From Geminicoccus sp. (GTDB lineage: Bacteria > Pseudomonadota > Alphaproteobacteria > UBA7985), in assembly GCA_002708995.1 (NCBI GenBank), contig PAPT01000042.1, positions 44,739 to 108,738 on the forward strand: a stretch of DNA of 64,000 nt, read 5' to 3'. The notes below the pieces were generated by a model. The model had not been told where the DNA came from and searched no databases. It saw only the letters and a list, made by a program, of their open reading frames with translations. This document shows, piece after piece, positions 53,810-62,155 of the stretch. The translations under genes and the position numbers were made by a program. Position 1 is the first letter of the stretch; every line of letters begins with the position of its first letter.

Positions 53810-54948
53810 ATACAGCTGAGAGTGGGTCTAACCGGCAACGGCCAAGTCAGCGACATCTATCTTCGGAATGCCGCTCTGTTCGACGAACTTGACATTCTTG
53901 CCAGCGGCAGTCTTGACCGGGTAGAGAGCGCGGCCAAGGCCGCCGCATCTGGTGTGCCGCTGGTGGCCGACTCGGCCGAAATTCTGCGCATACCGGACAT
54001 TCGTGCGATCTTGAACCTGACCATCCCGGCAGCCCGTGCCGACGTCTCGCTGGGCGGGCTGGGACACGGCAAGCACGTCTATTCGGAGAAGCCCTTTATC
54101 GCCGATCTCGAGGACGGCCTGCACACCATGTCGCTAGCTGCACAAAAGGGCCTTCCGGTCGGAAACGTACCCGATATCTTTTCGGCGGGCGTTGGCAGGC
54201 ACTGCGCCGTGCTCTCGATAAAGGTATGCTCGGCGAGCCGACCGGCGTAGCGGCTTCGTCCCGGCTCACGGGGTCGAGTGGCACCATCCCAACCCCAATT
54301 TTTACCAAGCCCACGGCGGTGGATCGCTGCTCGATCTGGGCCGCTACTACCTTACTGCTCTAGTGTTCCTGCTTGGCCCAATCGCGCGGGCTGCCGGCCT
54401 GTCCCAGCGTACCTTTGCCGAACGGATGATCGAGAACGGCCCGCGCAACGGCGAGATGATGCCGGTCGAGGTCGATACCCACTGCCTGAGCCAATTTGAA
54501 TTCGAGAACGGGGTGATCGGGCAAATGATGGTCAGCTGCGGGGTCTGGGACAGTGAGACCTCACGGCTGGAAATCTACGGTACCGAAGGCACGCTTTGCA
54601 TCCCGGACCCGGACCCCGGTGATGGTGCCAATATCTCCACCAGCCGATGTAGATCCTAACCCGCGAAACCTCGCGATGGACCATGCGCTTGCGACTGATA
54701 GCACCAACAGACCGGGCCGAGGTCGAGAATCGCCACGGGCTGAACTTCGACGCCCGCGGCGCCGGCCTTGCCGATCTGGCCCGCGCGGCGGCTGAAGCTA
54801 GCGAAACCCCGGGCCAGTGGTGCCCTTGCGCAGCACGTGGCCGAAGTGATGCAGGCCACGCTCGCCAGACCGGATGCGGGTGGTTTTATCACGATCAAAA
54901 GCACCTGCTCCCGCCCGTCGCTGATGCTAAGGGACGGCGAGGCCTAGC
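53810..54948 (+). pseudogene. Frameshifted Gfo/Idh/MocA family oxidoreductase
   Basis: The pieces of one NAD(P)-dependent sugar/inositol dehydrogenase-like protein lie in different frames. Piece 1 (from GTG 53822) has VGLTGNGQVSDIYLRNA (Rossmann loop) and HGKHVYSEKPF. Around 54190-54260 the frame changes twice (LDKGMLGEPTG, then PAHGVEWHHPNPNFYQAHGG). Piece 3 reads SLLDLGRYYLTALVFLLGP to YGTEGTLCIPDPDPGDGANI. A last part (FDARGAGLADLARA, then VAEVMQATLARP) is in yet other frames. The expected start codon is CTG at 53816. At least four frame changes show that the gene is dead. Confidence 0.8.
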
Positions 54949-54967
54949 TGAAAGTCGGAAAACAGGC

Positions 54968-55182
54968 ATGAAATACCACCTCCTCACCCTTGGTGGTCCC
55001 TTCTTCGGCGTCAGCCTGATCGAACGCGCGGCAAGCTCGCAGATCGGCAAGCCGGCCATCGTCCTGAACATTGGCACCGAGGCGGTAACTGGAAACCCAG
55101 CGGCTGGCCCGCGGTGCTCGAAGTTCCGATGATCAACATTCCGACCCCGAGCAAGCGGCACTGGAATATTCTGGACATCTAG
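54968..55182 (+). pseudogene. Short frameshifted gene fragment, family unknown
   Basis: ATG 54968 opens YHLLTLGGPFFGVSLIERA and reaches IGTEAV, then a frame change near 55080 is needed to read on into NWKPSGWPAVLEVPMINIPT and SKRHWNILDI, ending at a TAG near 55182. Both parts look like real protein, so this is probably a broken copy of a gene of at least 70 codons. I do not recognise it. It is the last piece of the decayed cluster. Confidence 0.5.
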
Positions 55183-55222
55183 CCACCAGACCGCGCCGTC
55201 ATCCACGCCGCCATCTGGTCTT

Positions 55223-55240
55223 AAGGCGGGCGTTCGCCTT
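55223..55240 (+). repeat. Small hairpin at the end of the decayed cluster
   Basis: AAGGCG-GGCGTT-CGCCTT is a perfect six-base-pair stem 40 bases after the last fragment. The following TTCC is too short for a proper T-run. It may be the worn terminator of the old operon, or of the HAD gene read from the other side. Confidence 0.35.
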
Positions 55241-55265
55241 TCCGGGGAAATATGGTAGGAGATTA

Positions 55266-55289
55266 CCCCACCCCATACCACCCCACCCC
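55266..55289 (-). other. G-quadruplex-forming motif after the HAD gene
   Basis: Read on the minus strand the order is G4-T-G4-(6 bases)-G4-T-G4, with all four runs exactly four G. This meets the strict quadruplex rule with loops of 1, 6 and 1. It begins seven bases after the stop codon of the HAD gene, on the sense side of its mRNA, so it would form in the 3' untranslated RNA as well as in DNA. Confidence 0.7.
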
Positions 55290-55296
55290 GGACAGG

Positions 55297-56181
55297 CTAG
55301 ATCCGTGCCAAACGCCAGTCCGGATGCAGGCCGGACCGCCGGCAATATTCCAGCGTGTCGTGGCCGGAGAACAGGCCGTCCTGGGTCACCAGTACAGTCC
55401 GCCACTGGCGCGCAGCAGCGCCCATGATGTCGGTATGCAAGGTGTCGCCGCACATGGCGATGCGATCCGGCCCAACGTGGGGCAAGGACTGCTCGACCAG
55501 ATCATAGACCTCCGCGAAAGGCTTGCCGAAAAAGCGGACAGTATCAATGCCCTCGTCCATTAGCAGATGACCAAAGTGCCCGGGCTCAAGCGAAAATCCA
55601 TGGTCTCGCGGCGCGGCAAGATCGGCGTTGGCGATGATCACAGGTCGGCTGCTGCGCTTGAGGGACAAAAGCAGGTTTTCCTGCTTTTCCATTGTCCAGC
55701 CCGAAGACGATAGGAAAACAAAGCCTTCAACGGCATCAAAATTTTCGGCGTTCTGCCCGATCCGCAGCAGGTCGACGCCGATATCCTCCAGGGTATCTTC
55801 GGGAGCAGCAATGGCGCCCCACAGTCCTGGTGTAAGGGCTGCCAAAGCCGCGTCTCGGCTGGTTATGATTTCTTCCGCTTCGATACTCAGTCCAAGGCGC
55901 CTGAACTTTTCCACTGCACCCTTGCGGTCGTAACTCGCCGCATTGGTCAGGATTCGAAGGTGACATCCCACGGATCGGAGATCATCAAGGCGCCGATCCG
56001 CGCCCTCGATCAGAGTTTCGCCAACATTCAGGACACCGAAAGCATCGAACACAAAGGCTGACACTTCGTCTGAGATGTCAGTCAAGGCTGAGATTTCGCG
56101 GGTTGATGTGGCTGTCGTCGCTGTCGGCAGGCGGCCCCTTACCTCCTCATACCGGTCAAAAATCGAGGGGGTCGTAAGCAT
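55297..56181 (-). CDS. HAD-superfamily hydrolase, class IIA
   Basis: 294 residues. Motif 1 is FVFDAFGVLNVG with the nucleophile Asp; two residues on, where most HAD phosphatases have a second Asp, there is Phe, as known in a HAD-IIA subgroup with DxWG/DxYG. Motif 2 is ILTNAA, motif 3 the Lys in FFGKPFAEVY, motif 4 MCGDTLHTDIMGA. NagD/AraL and glycerol-3-phosphate phosphatases are class IIA. It is divergent from the GlpR-like regulator of the glycerol phosphate cluster, so a sugar- or glycerol-phosphate substrate is likely. No ribosome site is clear before ATG 56181. Confidence 0.83.
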   Translation of the reverse strand: MLTTPSIFDRYEEVRGRLPTATTATSTREISALTDISDEVSAFVFDAFGVLNVGETLIEGADRRLDDLRSVGCHLRILTNAASYDRKGAVEKFRRLGLSIEAEEIITSRDAALAALTPGLWGAIAAPEDTLEDIGVDLLRIGQNAENFDAVEGFVFLSSSGWTMEKQENLLLSLKRSSRPVIIANADLAAPRDHGFSLEPGHFGHLLMDEGIDTVRFFGKPFAEVYDLVEQSLPHVGPDRIAMCGDTLHTDIMGAAARQWRTVLVTQDGLFSGHDTLEYCRRSGLHPDWRLARI

Positions 56182-56457
56182 AGTAAATTCGCACCAGTTC
56201 AGATTAACCGCAAAGCGCGGGGGCGGACTTGAGTCGGAAGATTGCCAGTCCCTCAGGTGCTACAGCGCCTGAGGCAAACATGCAAAACTCCATTTCCTAG
56301 TCCGTTTTTAACAGATTAAACCCACAAACCCATAAAAAATGTGATTTATCTTTTAAAAAATGTTGTTTTGAAGTATTTTTTGTCATTAGTTTGCAGTAGG
56401 ACACATGAAGGACGGTGGTCCGTGTCTCGCACCGTTTGGATGTCAGTGGGAGTCTTG
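56182..56457. promoter_or_regulatory. AT-rich divergent promoter region
   Basis: 276 bases between the HAD gene and the DeoR-type regulator. From 56300 to 56400 it is strongly AT-rich (runs of A and T, TTTTTAACAGATTAAA, TAAAAAATGT), very different from the rest. It should hold promoters for both directions and binding sites for the regulator. I cannot single out a -35/-10 pair. A frame from 56341 runs into the regulator gene but lacks a ribosome site. Confidence 0.5.
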
Positions 56458-57231
56458 ATGTCTGCGAAGAAACGAAACAGGCGGAGTCAGATCGTTGAAC
56501 TCGTGCACGAGCAGGGCGCCGTTTCAGTGGGCTCGCTCGCCGAGATCTTTGACGTGTCGATGCAGACCATTCGCCGGGACGCTGACATCATTTGTGACTC
56601 CGAAACCTTTCGGCGGCGGCACGGCCGCATTGAGCTGGCAGAGCAGTATCTGAACACGCCTTTCGACCAGCGGGCCGGCACGAACATTTCTGAAAAGCGG
56701 GACATTGGCACCGCCGCGGCTGCGCTCATCAAGAACGGTTCCACCATCTTCATTTCGATCGGCTCGACACCGCTGAGCGTCGCCCGTGCTTTGCGCGACC
56801 ATAAGGAATTGACGGTAATCACCAACAACCTCAGCGCTGCCATGGCCCTGAGTGAAGAGCAGTCGAACCGGATCATCTTGCCGGGCGGAGAGGTCAGGCT
56901 ACCCGACCGCGATATCCTTGGCGACGGGGTGCTCAAGCTCTTTGGTCAGTACCGCGCGGACTTTGGCATTTTCGGTGTCGCCGGGGTCACCGAGGGCGGC
57001 AGCCTGCTCGAATTCCACGCCGCCGAGGTGCAGGCGCGGGAGCGAATTCGTGAGAATGCGGAAGTTTCCCTGCTGGTGCTCGATCGAACCAAGTTCGGTC
57101 GCATGGCGCCGGCGGTGGGCGAAAACATTGCCGACATGGATTACGTCATCCTCGACCGGCGACCAGAGCCCAGCTTTGGCCCGCTGCTCGATGGTCTGGG
57201 CGATCGACTGATCCTGGCAGAGAGGGAATAG
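56458..57231 (+). CDS. DeoR/GlpR-family transcriptional regulator
   Basis: 257 residues from ATG 56458 with GGGAG nine bases upstream. N-terminal helix-turn-helix RRSQIVELVHEQGAVSVGSLAEIF with VSMQTIRRDADIICD, then FRRRHGRIEL, the usual GlpR wing. The C-terminal domain is the DeoR sugar-phosphate sensor: NGSTIFISIGSTPLSVARAL, TVITNNLSAA, GGEVRLPDRDILGD, and LLVLDRTKFGR. These proteins repress sugar or glycerol-phosphate operons and are released by the phosphorylated compound. Its stop is three bases from the next gene, so it is the first gene of the transport operon. Confidence 0.9.
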   Translation: MSAKKRNRRSQIVELVHEQGAVSVGSLAEIFDVSMQTIRRDADIICDSETFRRRHGRIELAEQYLNTPFDQRAGTNISEKRDIGTAAAALIKNGSTIFISIGSTPLSVARALRDHKELTVITNNLSAAMALSEEQSNRIILPGGEVRLPDRDILGDGVLKLFGQYRADFGIFGVAGVTEGGSLLEFHAAEVQARERIRENAEVSLLVLDRTKFGRMAPAVGENIADMDYVILDRRPEPSFGPLLDGLGDRLILAERE

Positions 57232-57233
57232 AG

Positions 57234-58268
57234 ATGGACACCAAGCCCTTCGTTGTTCTGCAGGACGTCGCCAAGCGCTGGAACGGTCAGCTCGGTGTAG
57301 AGGAAATCTCGCTCGACATCGACGAGGGCTCCTTCGTGGCCCTGCTCGGGCCTTCTGGCTGCGGCAAATCGACGACGCTTCGCCTGCTGGCGGGACTTGA
57401 GATTCCCGATGAGGGTCAGATCCTGATCGAAGGCAGAGACGTTACGACCAGCGCGGCGTCGGCGCGCAATCTTTCGATGGTGTTCCAGTCCTACGCGCTG
57501 TTTCCGCATTTGTCGGTGGCAGAAAACGTCATTTTTGGCCTGAAGGTTCGTGGGGTCCCGCGGGCCGAGCGCCGGGAGAAGATGGCCCGTGCGCTGGAAA
57601 TTACTGGTTTGGGCGGGCTGGAGCACAGGAAGCCGAGTGAGCTGTCCGGCGGGCAGCGGCAGCGGGTGGCGCTGGCCCGCGCCATCGTCGCCGGTCAACG
57701 CCTGTGCCTGATGGACGAGCCGCTTTCCAACCTCGACGCCAAGCTGCGCAATTCCGTGCGCAAGGACATTAAAAAGCTACAGCGGGATCTCGGAATCACT
57801 GTTGTTTACGTGACCCATGACCAGACCGAAGCCATGAGTCTGGCGGACAAAATCGTGCTGATGCGCGAAGGGCGGATTCAGCAAATCGGCTCTCCCGACG
57901 ATCTCTATAATCGACCGGCCAATACCTTTGTGGCCGAGTTTGTCGGTGCGCCGCCGATGGCGCTGATCGAGCCGGGCATTGTCGAAGATCTTTCTCCGGG
58001 TCGGACCCTCGGGATCCGGGCGGAGAACGTAGAAATTGCCAAAAAGGGGAAGGGACGGCTGTCCTGCATTGTCAGTGAGGCTGAATTCCTCGGCAACGAG
58101 ACCCTAATCGGGCTGGAACACAAAGGCGTTCGGGGACTGACAGTCATGAAACCTGGGCTTTCCCTTGTTCCAGTGGGTGAACGCGTGGAGGTGACCTTCA
58201 ACAACCAAGACCTGCACGTCTTCGATGAAGTCGGCAGACGCGTTTCCGAGCAACTAACTGAAAAGTAG
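57234..58268 (+). CDS. ugpC: Sugar/glycerol-3-phosphate ABC transporter ATPase (UgpC/MsmX type)
   Basis: 344 residues. Walker A GPSGCGKST (39-47), Q-loop VFQSYALFPHLSV, signature LSGGQ (137-141), Walker B LCLMDEPLSNLDAKLR and H-loop VTHDQTEAM. The C-terminal TOBE domain (from about 240, EFVGAPPMALIEPG) is typical of the UgpC/MalK/MsmX group. It energises the permeases at 59620-61319 and may also serve the orphan sugar transporter at 4949-9375. Symbol by context (GlpR-type regulator, phosphodiesterase, GlpD). Confidence 0.88.
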   Translation: MDTKPFVVLQDVAKRWNGQLGVEEISLDIDEGSFVALLGPSGCGKSTTLRLLAGLEIPDEGQILIEGRDVTTSAASARNLSMVFQSYALFPHLSVAENVIFGLKVRGVPRAERREKMARALEITGLGGLEHRKPSELSGGQRQRVALARAIVAGQRLCLMDEPLSNLDAKLRNSVRKDIKKLQRDLGITVVYVTHDQTEAMSLADKIVLMREGRIQQIGSPDDLYNRPANTFVAEFVGAPPMALIEPGIVEDLSPGRTLGIRAENVEIAKKGKGRLSCIVSEAEFLGNETLIGLEHKGVRGLTVMKPGLSLVPVGERVEVTFNNQDLHVFDEVGRRVSEQLTEK

Positions 58269-58295
58269 TGTGAGATCCAAAGGGAGGATGAGACT

Positions 58296-59549
58296 ATGAA
58301 ACACTTAAAAGGTATCGGCTTATCAGTTGTTATGTCAGCCGGCATGGCGTTGCCAGCGGCGGCTGAAACAGAGCTGACCATGTACTACCCGATCGCGGTA
58401 GGTGGTGCTCTCACTCAGGTGGTCGACAGCATCGTTGCGGACTTTGAGGCAGAGAACCCTGACATCAAAGTCAATGCGGTTTACTCCGGTAACTACGACG
58501 ACACGCGTGTTCGCGCGCTGTCGGCCCTGAACTCCGGTGATCCGGCGCAACTGGCGGTTATGTTCTCGATCGATGCTTATGACCTGATCGAGCAGGATCT
58601 GATCCTGCCATTCGAAGCGCTGACCGACGATGCCGACTGGCTGAACAGCTTCTACCCTGCACTGATGGCCAACGGCCGCATCGAAGGCCAGACCTGGGGT
58701 ATTCCGTTCCAGCGTTCGACCATCGTTGCCTACTACAACAAGGAGCAGTTCGCTGCAGCCGGTCTGGACCCGGAAGCACCACCGACGACCTGGGATGAAA
58801 TCATTTCCATGGGCAAGGCGCTGACCAACGATGACACTTATGGCCTGATGATCCCGTCGACGGGTTACCCCTACTGGATGTTCCAGGCACTGGCGATCCA
58901 GAACGGTAAGGAAGTCATGTCCAACGACGGCCTGACCACTTACTTCGACGACGAAACCGTCGTTGAAACGCTGGAGTTCTGGAAGTCGCTGTCCGCTGAG
59001 CATGGCATCATGCCGACGGGTACCGTCGAATGGGGCACCCTGCGTCAGGCTTTCCTCGAAGGTCAGACGGCCATGATGTGGCACTCCACAGGTAACCTGC
59101 GCGCGGTCAAGGACAACGCCAGCTTCGACTTTGGCGTGGCTGAACTGCCGGCCAACGTGCGCAAGGGTTCACCAACGGGCGGCGGTAACTTCTACGTCTT
59201 CAAGGATACCACCGACGAAGAGCGTGCAGCAGCCTTGAAGCTGATCGAGTTCATGACCTCGCCAGAGCAGGCTGCAGCCTGGTCCATCGCAACCGGTTAC
59301 ATGGGTGTATCCCCAGCCGCTTACGAAACCGACGCTCTAAAGGAATACACCGCGGCCTTCCCACCGGCTCTGGTGGCTCGCAACCAGCTCCAAAACGCTG
59401 TCGCCGAGTTCTCGACCTTTGAGACCGCTAGGGTGCGGGATGGCCTGAACAACGCCATTCAGGCAGCGCTCACGGACTCCAAGAGTGCAGAAGACGCCCT
59501 TGGCGAAGCACAAGCCGCAGCAGAGCGTCTGCTTAAGGCTTACCGCTAA
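58296..59549 (+). CDS. ugpB: ABC transporter substrate-binding protein (UgpB-like)
   Basis: 417 residues with a signal peptide ending at GMALPAAAE. The mature protein starts TELTMYYPIAVGGALTQVVDSIVADFEAENPDIKV, close to UgpB (TEIxFWHSMxGxLGxxV), and continues QRSTIVAYYNKEQF, PTGGGNFYVFK and EFMTSPEQAAAWSIATGYM. UgpB binds glycerol 3-phosphate and glycerophosphodiesters. Ribosome site GGGAGGA. Frequent GCT/GTT codons and a stable hairpin after the stop suggest that it is made in excess over the permeases. Confidence 0.88.
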   Translation: MKHLKGIGLSVVMSAGMALPAAAETELTMYYPIAVGGALTQVVDSIVADFEAENPDIKVNAVYSGNYDDTRVRALSALNSGDPAQLAVMFSIDAYDLIEQDLILPFEALTDDADWLNSFYPALMANGRIEGQTWGIPFQRSTIVAYYNKEQFAAAGLDPEAPPTTWDEIISMGKALTNDDTYGLMIPSTGYPYWMFQALAIQNGKEVMSNDGLTTYFDDETVVETLEFWKSLSAEHGIMPTGTVEWGTLRQAFLEGQTAMMWHSTGNLRAVKDNASFDFGVAELPANVRKGSPTGGGNFYVFKDTTDEERAAALKLIEFMTSPEQAAAWSIATGYMGVSPAAYETDALKEYTAAFPPALVARNQLQNAVAEFSTFETARVRDGLNNAIQAALTDSKSAEDALGEAQAAAERLLKAYR

Positions 59550-59559
59550 GCTCTAAGAC

Positions 59560-59593
59560 GACACCGGCTCGCCAGCGAGCCGGTGTCAATTTT
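59560..59593 (+). terminator. Strong hairpin after the binding-protein gene
   Basis: GACACCGGCTCG (59560-59571) and CGAGCCGGTGTC (59576-59587) are perfect 12-bp arms with a four-base loop, followed by AATTTTCTC. It lies 11 bases after the stop and 33 before the permease gene. It probably ends or processes part of the transcript, leaving more binding protein than permease, as after malE-type genes. Confidence 0.7.
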
Positions 59594-59619
59594 CTCTATG
59601 CTGTTCAGGGTCCGAATAC

Positions 59620-60513
59620 ATGAACAAGCGGGTAAATCTGGAACGTCGAAGACAGGCGATTTACGGCTGGCTGTTGCTATCGCCAGCGGCCGTGATGCTG
59701 TCCATCTTCGCCTTCTATCCCTCCGCCGCAACGTTTTGGTCCAGCCTGTTTTCACGTGGAACGCGGCGCAGACCCTCTGAATTCATTGCCCTTGAAAATT
59801 ACTCGGACCTGTTTGCCGACCCAACGTTCTGGGTCGTATTGAAAAACAATCTGCTCTATGCAGCCGTCACCATTCCCGTTTCCATCGTGATCGCGCTGGC
59901 GATGGCGCTGTGGGCGAATTCGAAGATCCCGGCGCGGGGCTTTGTCCGCACGGCCTACTTCACCCCGACAGTTCTGCCCATGATCGCGGCTGCGAACCTG
60001 TGGCTGTTCTTCTATACCCCCGGACTGGGCGTCCTCGACCAGATCGGTGGGCTCTTTGGCCTGCCGTCGATCAACTGGCTGGGTCAACCCCAAACCGCGC
60101 TCTGGGCCGTGATCATCGTGACGATCTGGAAGGAGGCCGGGTTCTTCATGATCTTCTATCTGGCCGCGCTCCAGACCATCCCCGAAGACCTCAAAGAAGC
60201 CTCGGACATCGAAGGCGCAAGCCGCTGGACCTACACCAGACGGATCGTGCTGCCGCTGCTGATGCCGACGACGCTGTTCATCATGGTTAACGCCACCATC
60301 AATTCGGTAAAGCTGATCGACCACCTGTTCATTCTGACCAAGGGCGGACCGTCGGATGCCTCCAAGCTGATCCTCTATTACATCTGGGAGATGGCCTTCG
60401 CCTTTTTCGACGCTCCGCACGCGGCCGCGATGACTATTCTGGTGCTGGGCGTGCTGTGTATAGTTGCAGCGGTTCAGCTGTTCTTCATTGACCGTAGGAC
60501 GCACTATCAATGA
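59620..60513 (+). CDS. ugpA: ABC transporter permease (UgpA-like)
   Basis: 297 residues, six helices. It starts with a basic stretch (MNKRVNLERRRQAIYG) and the helix LLLSPAAVMLSIFAFYPSAATFW, as in UgpA/MalF. The ATPase-contact loop is EASDIEGASRWTYTRRIVLPLL. It forms the channel with UgpE. Its stop overlaps the ugpE start by four bases. Confidence 0.9.
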   Translation: MNKRVNLERRRQAIYGWLLLSPAAVMLSIFAFYPSAATFWSSLFSRGTRRRPSEFIALENYSDLFADPTFWVVLKNNLLYAAVTIPVSIVIALAMALWANSKIPARGFVRTAYFTPTVLPMIAAANLWLFFYTPGLGVLDQIGGLFGLPSINWLGQPQTALWAVIIVTIWKEAGFFMIFYLAALQTIPEDLKEASDIEGASRWTYTRRIVLPLLMPTTLFIMVNATINSVKLIDHLFILTKGGPSDASKLILYYIWEMAFAFFDAPHAAAMTILVLGVLCIVAAVQLFFIDRRTHYQ

Positions 60514-61319
60514 GCAGGCTCGGTACCCTGCTCGAACAGGCGGGCGCAATCCTGCTGGCGGTAATCTGGATTTCTCCGCTACTGTTTGCATTCTGGGCTG
60601 CGTTCCACACCAGCTCTGATGCGGTGAGCTTCAACCTGCTTTCTCCCTGGACGCTGGATAACTTCCGGACAGCCTGGGAAGGCGCGCCGTGGCTGCGCTA
60701 CTTTCTGAACACCTTCCTGCTGGTCACCATCGTTCTGATTGGTCAGTTCTTCTTCACCACGCTCGCGGGCTTTGCCTTCGCCAAGATGGATTTCCCCGCC
60801 AAGGACTTCGTGTTCATCCTGGTGCTGATGCAGCTGTTCATCCTGCCCGAGGTGCTGATTGTCGAAAATTACGCCATGGTCTCGCGACTGGGGCTGTTTG
60901 ACAGCCTGTTTGGCGTCGGCATGCCCTACATGGCCAGCGCCTTCGGCATCTTCCTGATGCGGCAGTCGTTCAAGTCGGTACCGATCGAATTGCACGAGGC
61001 CGCCCGGATCGAGGGCTGCAGCCTGCTCGGGATCCTGTGGCGGGTTTACGTGCCTCTGGCCAAACCAACTTATCTCGCCTATGCTCTGGTTTCGGTCTCG
61101 ACCCACTGGAACAATTTCCTCTGGCCCCTTATCGTGACTAACTCGCCTGATACACGACCGCTTACCGTGGGGTTGTCGATCTTCGGCGCACCCGAGAACG
61201 GCGTGGATATCAGCGTTATCTCGGCGGCCACCATGATGTCGGTTGCTCCCCTGCTGGTGGCCTTCCTGCTGTTCCAGCGCCAGTTCGTGCAGGCCTTCCT
61301 GCGGGCGGGGATCAAATGA
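60510..61319 (+). CDS. ugpE: ABC transporter permease (UgpE-like)
   Basis: 269 residues, six helices, MalG/UgpE type. The ATPase-contact loop is EAARIEGCSLLGILWRVYVPLAKP and the C-terminus ends RQFVQAFLRAGIK, close to the usual QRxFVxGLTxGAVK end. It overlaps ugpA upstream and the phosphodiesterase gene downstream by four bases each (ATGA), so all three are translated together. Confidence 0.9.
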   Translation: MSRLGTLLEQAGAILLAVIWISPLLFAFWAAFHTSSDAVSFNLLSPWTLDNFRTAWEGAPWLRYFLNTFLLVTIVLIGQFFFTTLAGFAFAKMDFPAKDFVFILVLMQLFILPEVLIVENYAMVSRLGLFDSLFGVGMPYMASAFGIFLMRQSFKSVPIELHEAARIEGCSLLGILWRVYVPLAKPTYLAYALVSVSTHWNNFLWPLIVTNSPDTRPLTVGLSIFGAPENGVDISVISAATMMSVAPLLVAFLLFQRQFVQAFLRAGIK

Positions 61320-62113
61320 CCACCCTGCTGCAGCTCTCTGACACGCACATAGTGGCCGAAGGCGAGATGGTCTCCGGCCGGCTCGACACCACCGCACCGC
61401 TGGAGCGGCTGATCCAGCGCTTACAGGAGGTAAGGGAGCAGGTCGGAACGGTCGATGCTGTGCTGGTCACTGGTGATCTGAGCGAAGATGGAAGCCCGGA
61501 GAGCTATGATCAATTCAAGCGTCTGCTCGCGCCGCTGGACCTTCCCTTATACGTCATTCCAGGCAACCACGATGCCCGCGCACCGCTTCGCGCTGCCTTC
61601 GCGGCGGATGGCTATCTGCGTGAAGACGGCAAGCTGAACTGGCACCGCCAAATTGGCGACCTGCACCTGATTGGACTTGATACGCTCGTTGAGGGGCAGG
61701 GCGTGGGGGTTCTCGATGACGCCACACTCGGATTTCTTGACAGTACTTTGAAGACCATCGGCGGCGAGCCAACACTGGTCGCCCTGCATCACCCCCCCTT
61801 CAAGAGCGGGATCGTATTTATGGACGCAATTGGCCTGCAGTCGACAGCAGCCTTCGGTGATGTACTCCGACAGCATCAGGGAGAAATCCTCGTGGTCTGC
61901 GGACACCTCCACTGCATGATTGTTTCTAACATTGGTGGGTTTCCAGCGATTTCGGCGCCATCCCCCTGCAGCTCCTTCGCCTTTGATACCCGCAAGAGCG
62001 CGAGGATCGGCTTTCATGAGCAGGGCGATGGGTGCCTGATCCATCGCTGGGCCGGGACTTTTCAAACCGTTCGCGTTGGTCCGGTTGGCGGCGCTGGGCC
62101 GTTCCCGTTTTAA
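61316..62113 (+). CDS. Metallophosphodiesterase (GpdQ/CpdA type)
   Basis: 265 residues of the calcineurin-like class III phosphodiesterases. Metal motifs in order: SDTH (Asp9, His11), VTGDLSEDG, IPGNHDARAP, LHHPPFKSG, and CGHLHCMIV. Relatives cleave cyclic nucleotides (CpdA) or glycerophosphodiesters (GpdQ). Its coupling to a UgpAE-type importer and the glpD downstream favour the second: it would release glycerol 3-phosphate inside the cell. It replaces the unrelated UgpQ enzyme of the E. coli operon. Confidence 0.85.
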   Translation: MTTLLQLSDTHIVAEGEMVSGRLDTTAPLERLIQRLQEVREQVGTVDAVLVTGDLSEDGSPESYDQFKRLLAPLDLPLYVIPGNHDARAPLRAAFAADGYLREDGKLNWHRQIGDLHLIGLDTLVEGQGVGVLDDATLGFLDSTLKTIGGEPTLVALHHPPFKSGIVFMDAIGLQSTAAFGDVLRQHQGEILVVCGHLHCMIVSNIGGFPAISAPSPCSSFAFDTRKSARIGFHEQGDGCLIHRWAGTFQTVRVGPVGGAGPFPF

Positions 62114-62155
62114 GCCGCTCCCTAATCATTTTTAGCCCGAGATTGAGCCTGACTC

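Noticed and set aside
53822..54250. 142-codon frame as an intact short gene
   Set aside because: It is only the first piece of a Gfo/Idh/MocA protein; the rest of the same protein follows in other frames.
52501..55296. Transposon or prophage as the cause of the broken genes
   Set aside because: I found no transposase, integrase, terminal repeat or target-site duplication around the decayed cluster.
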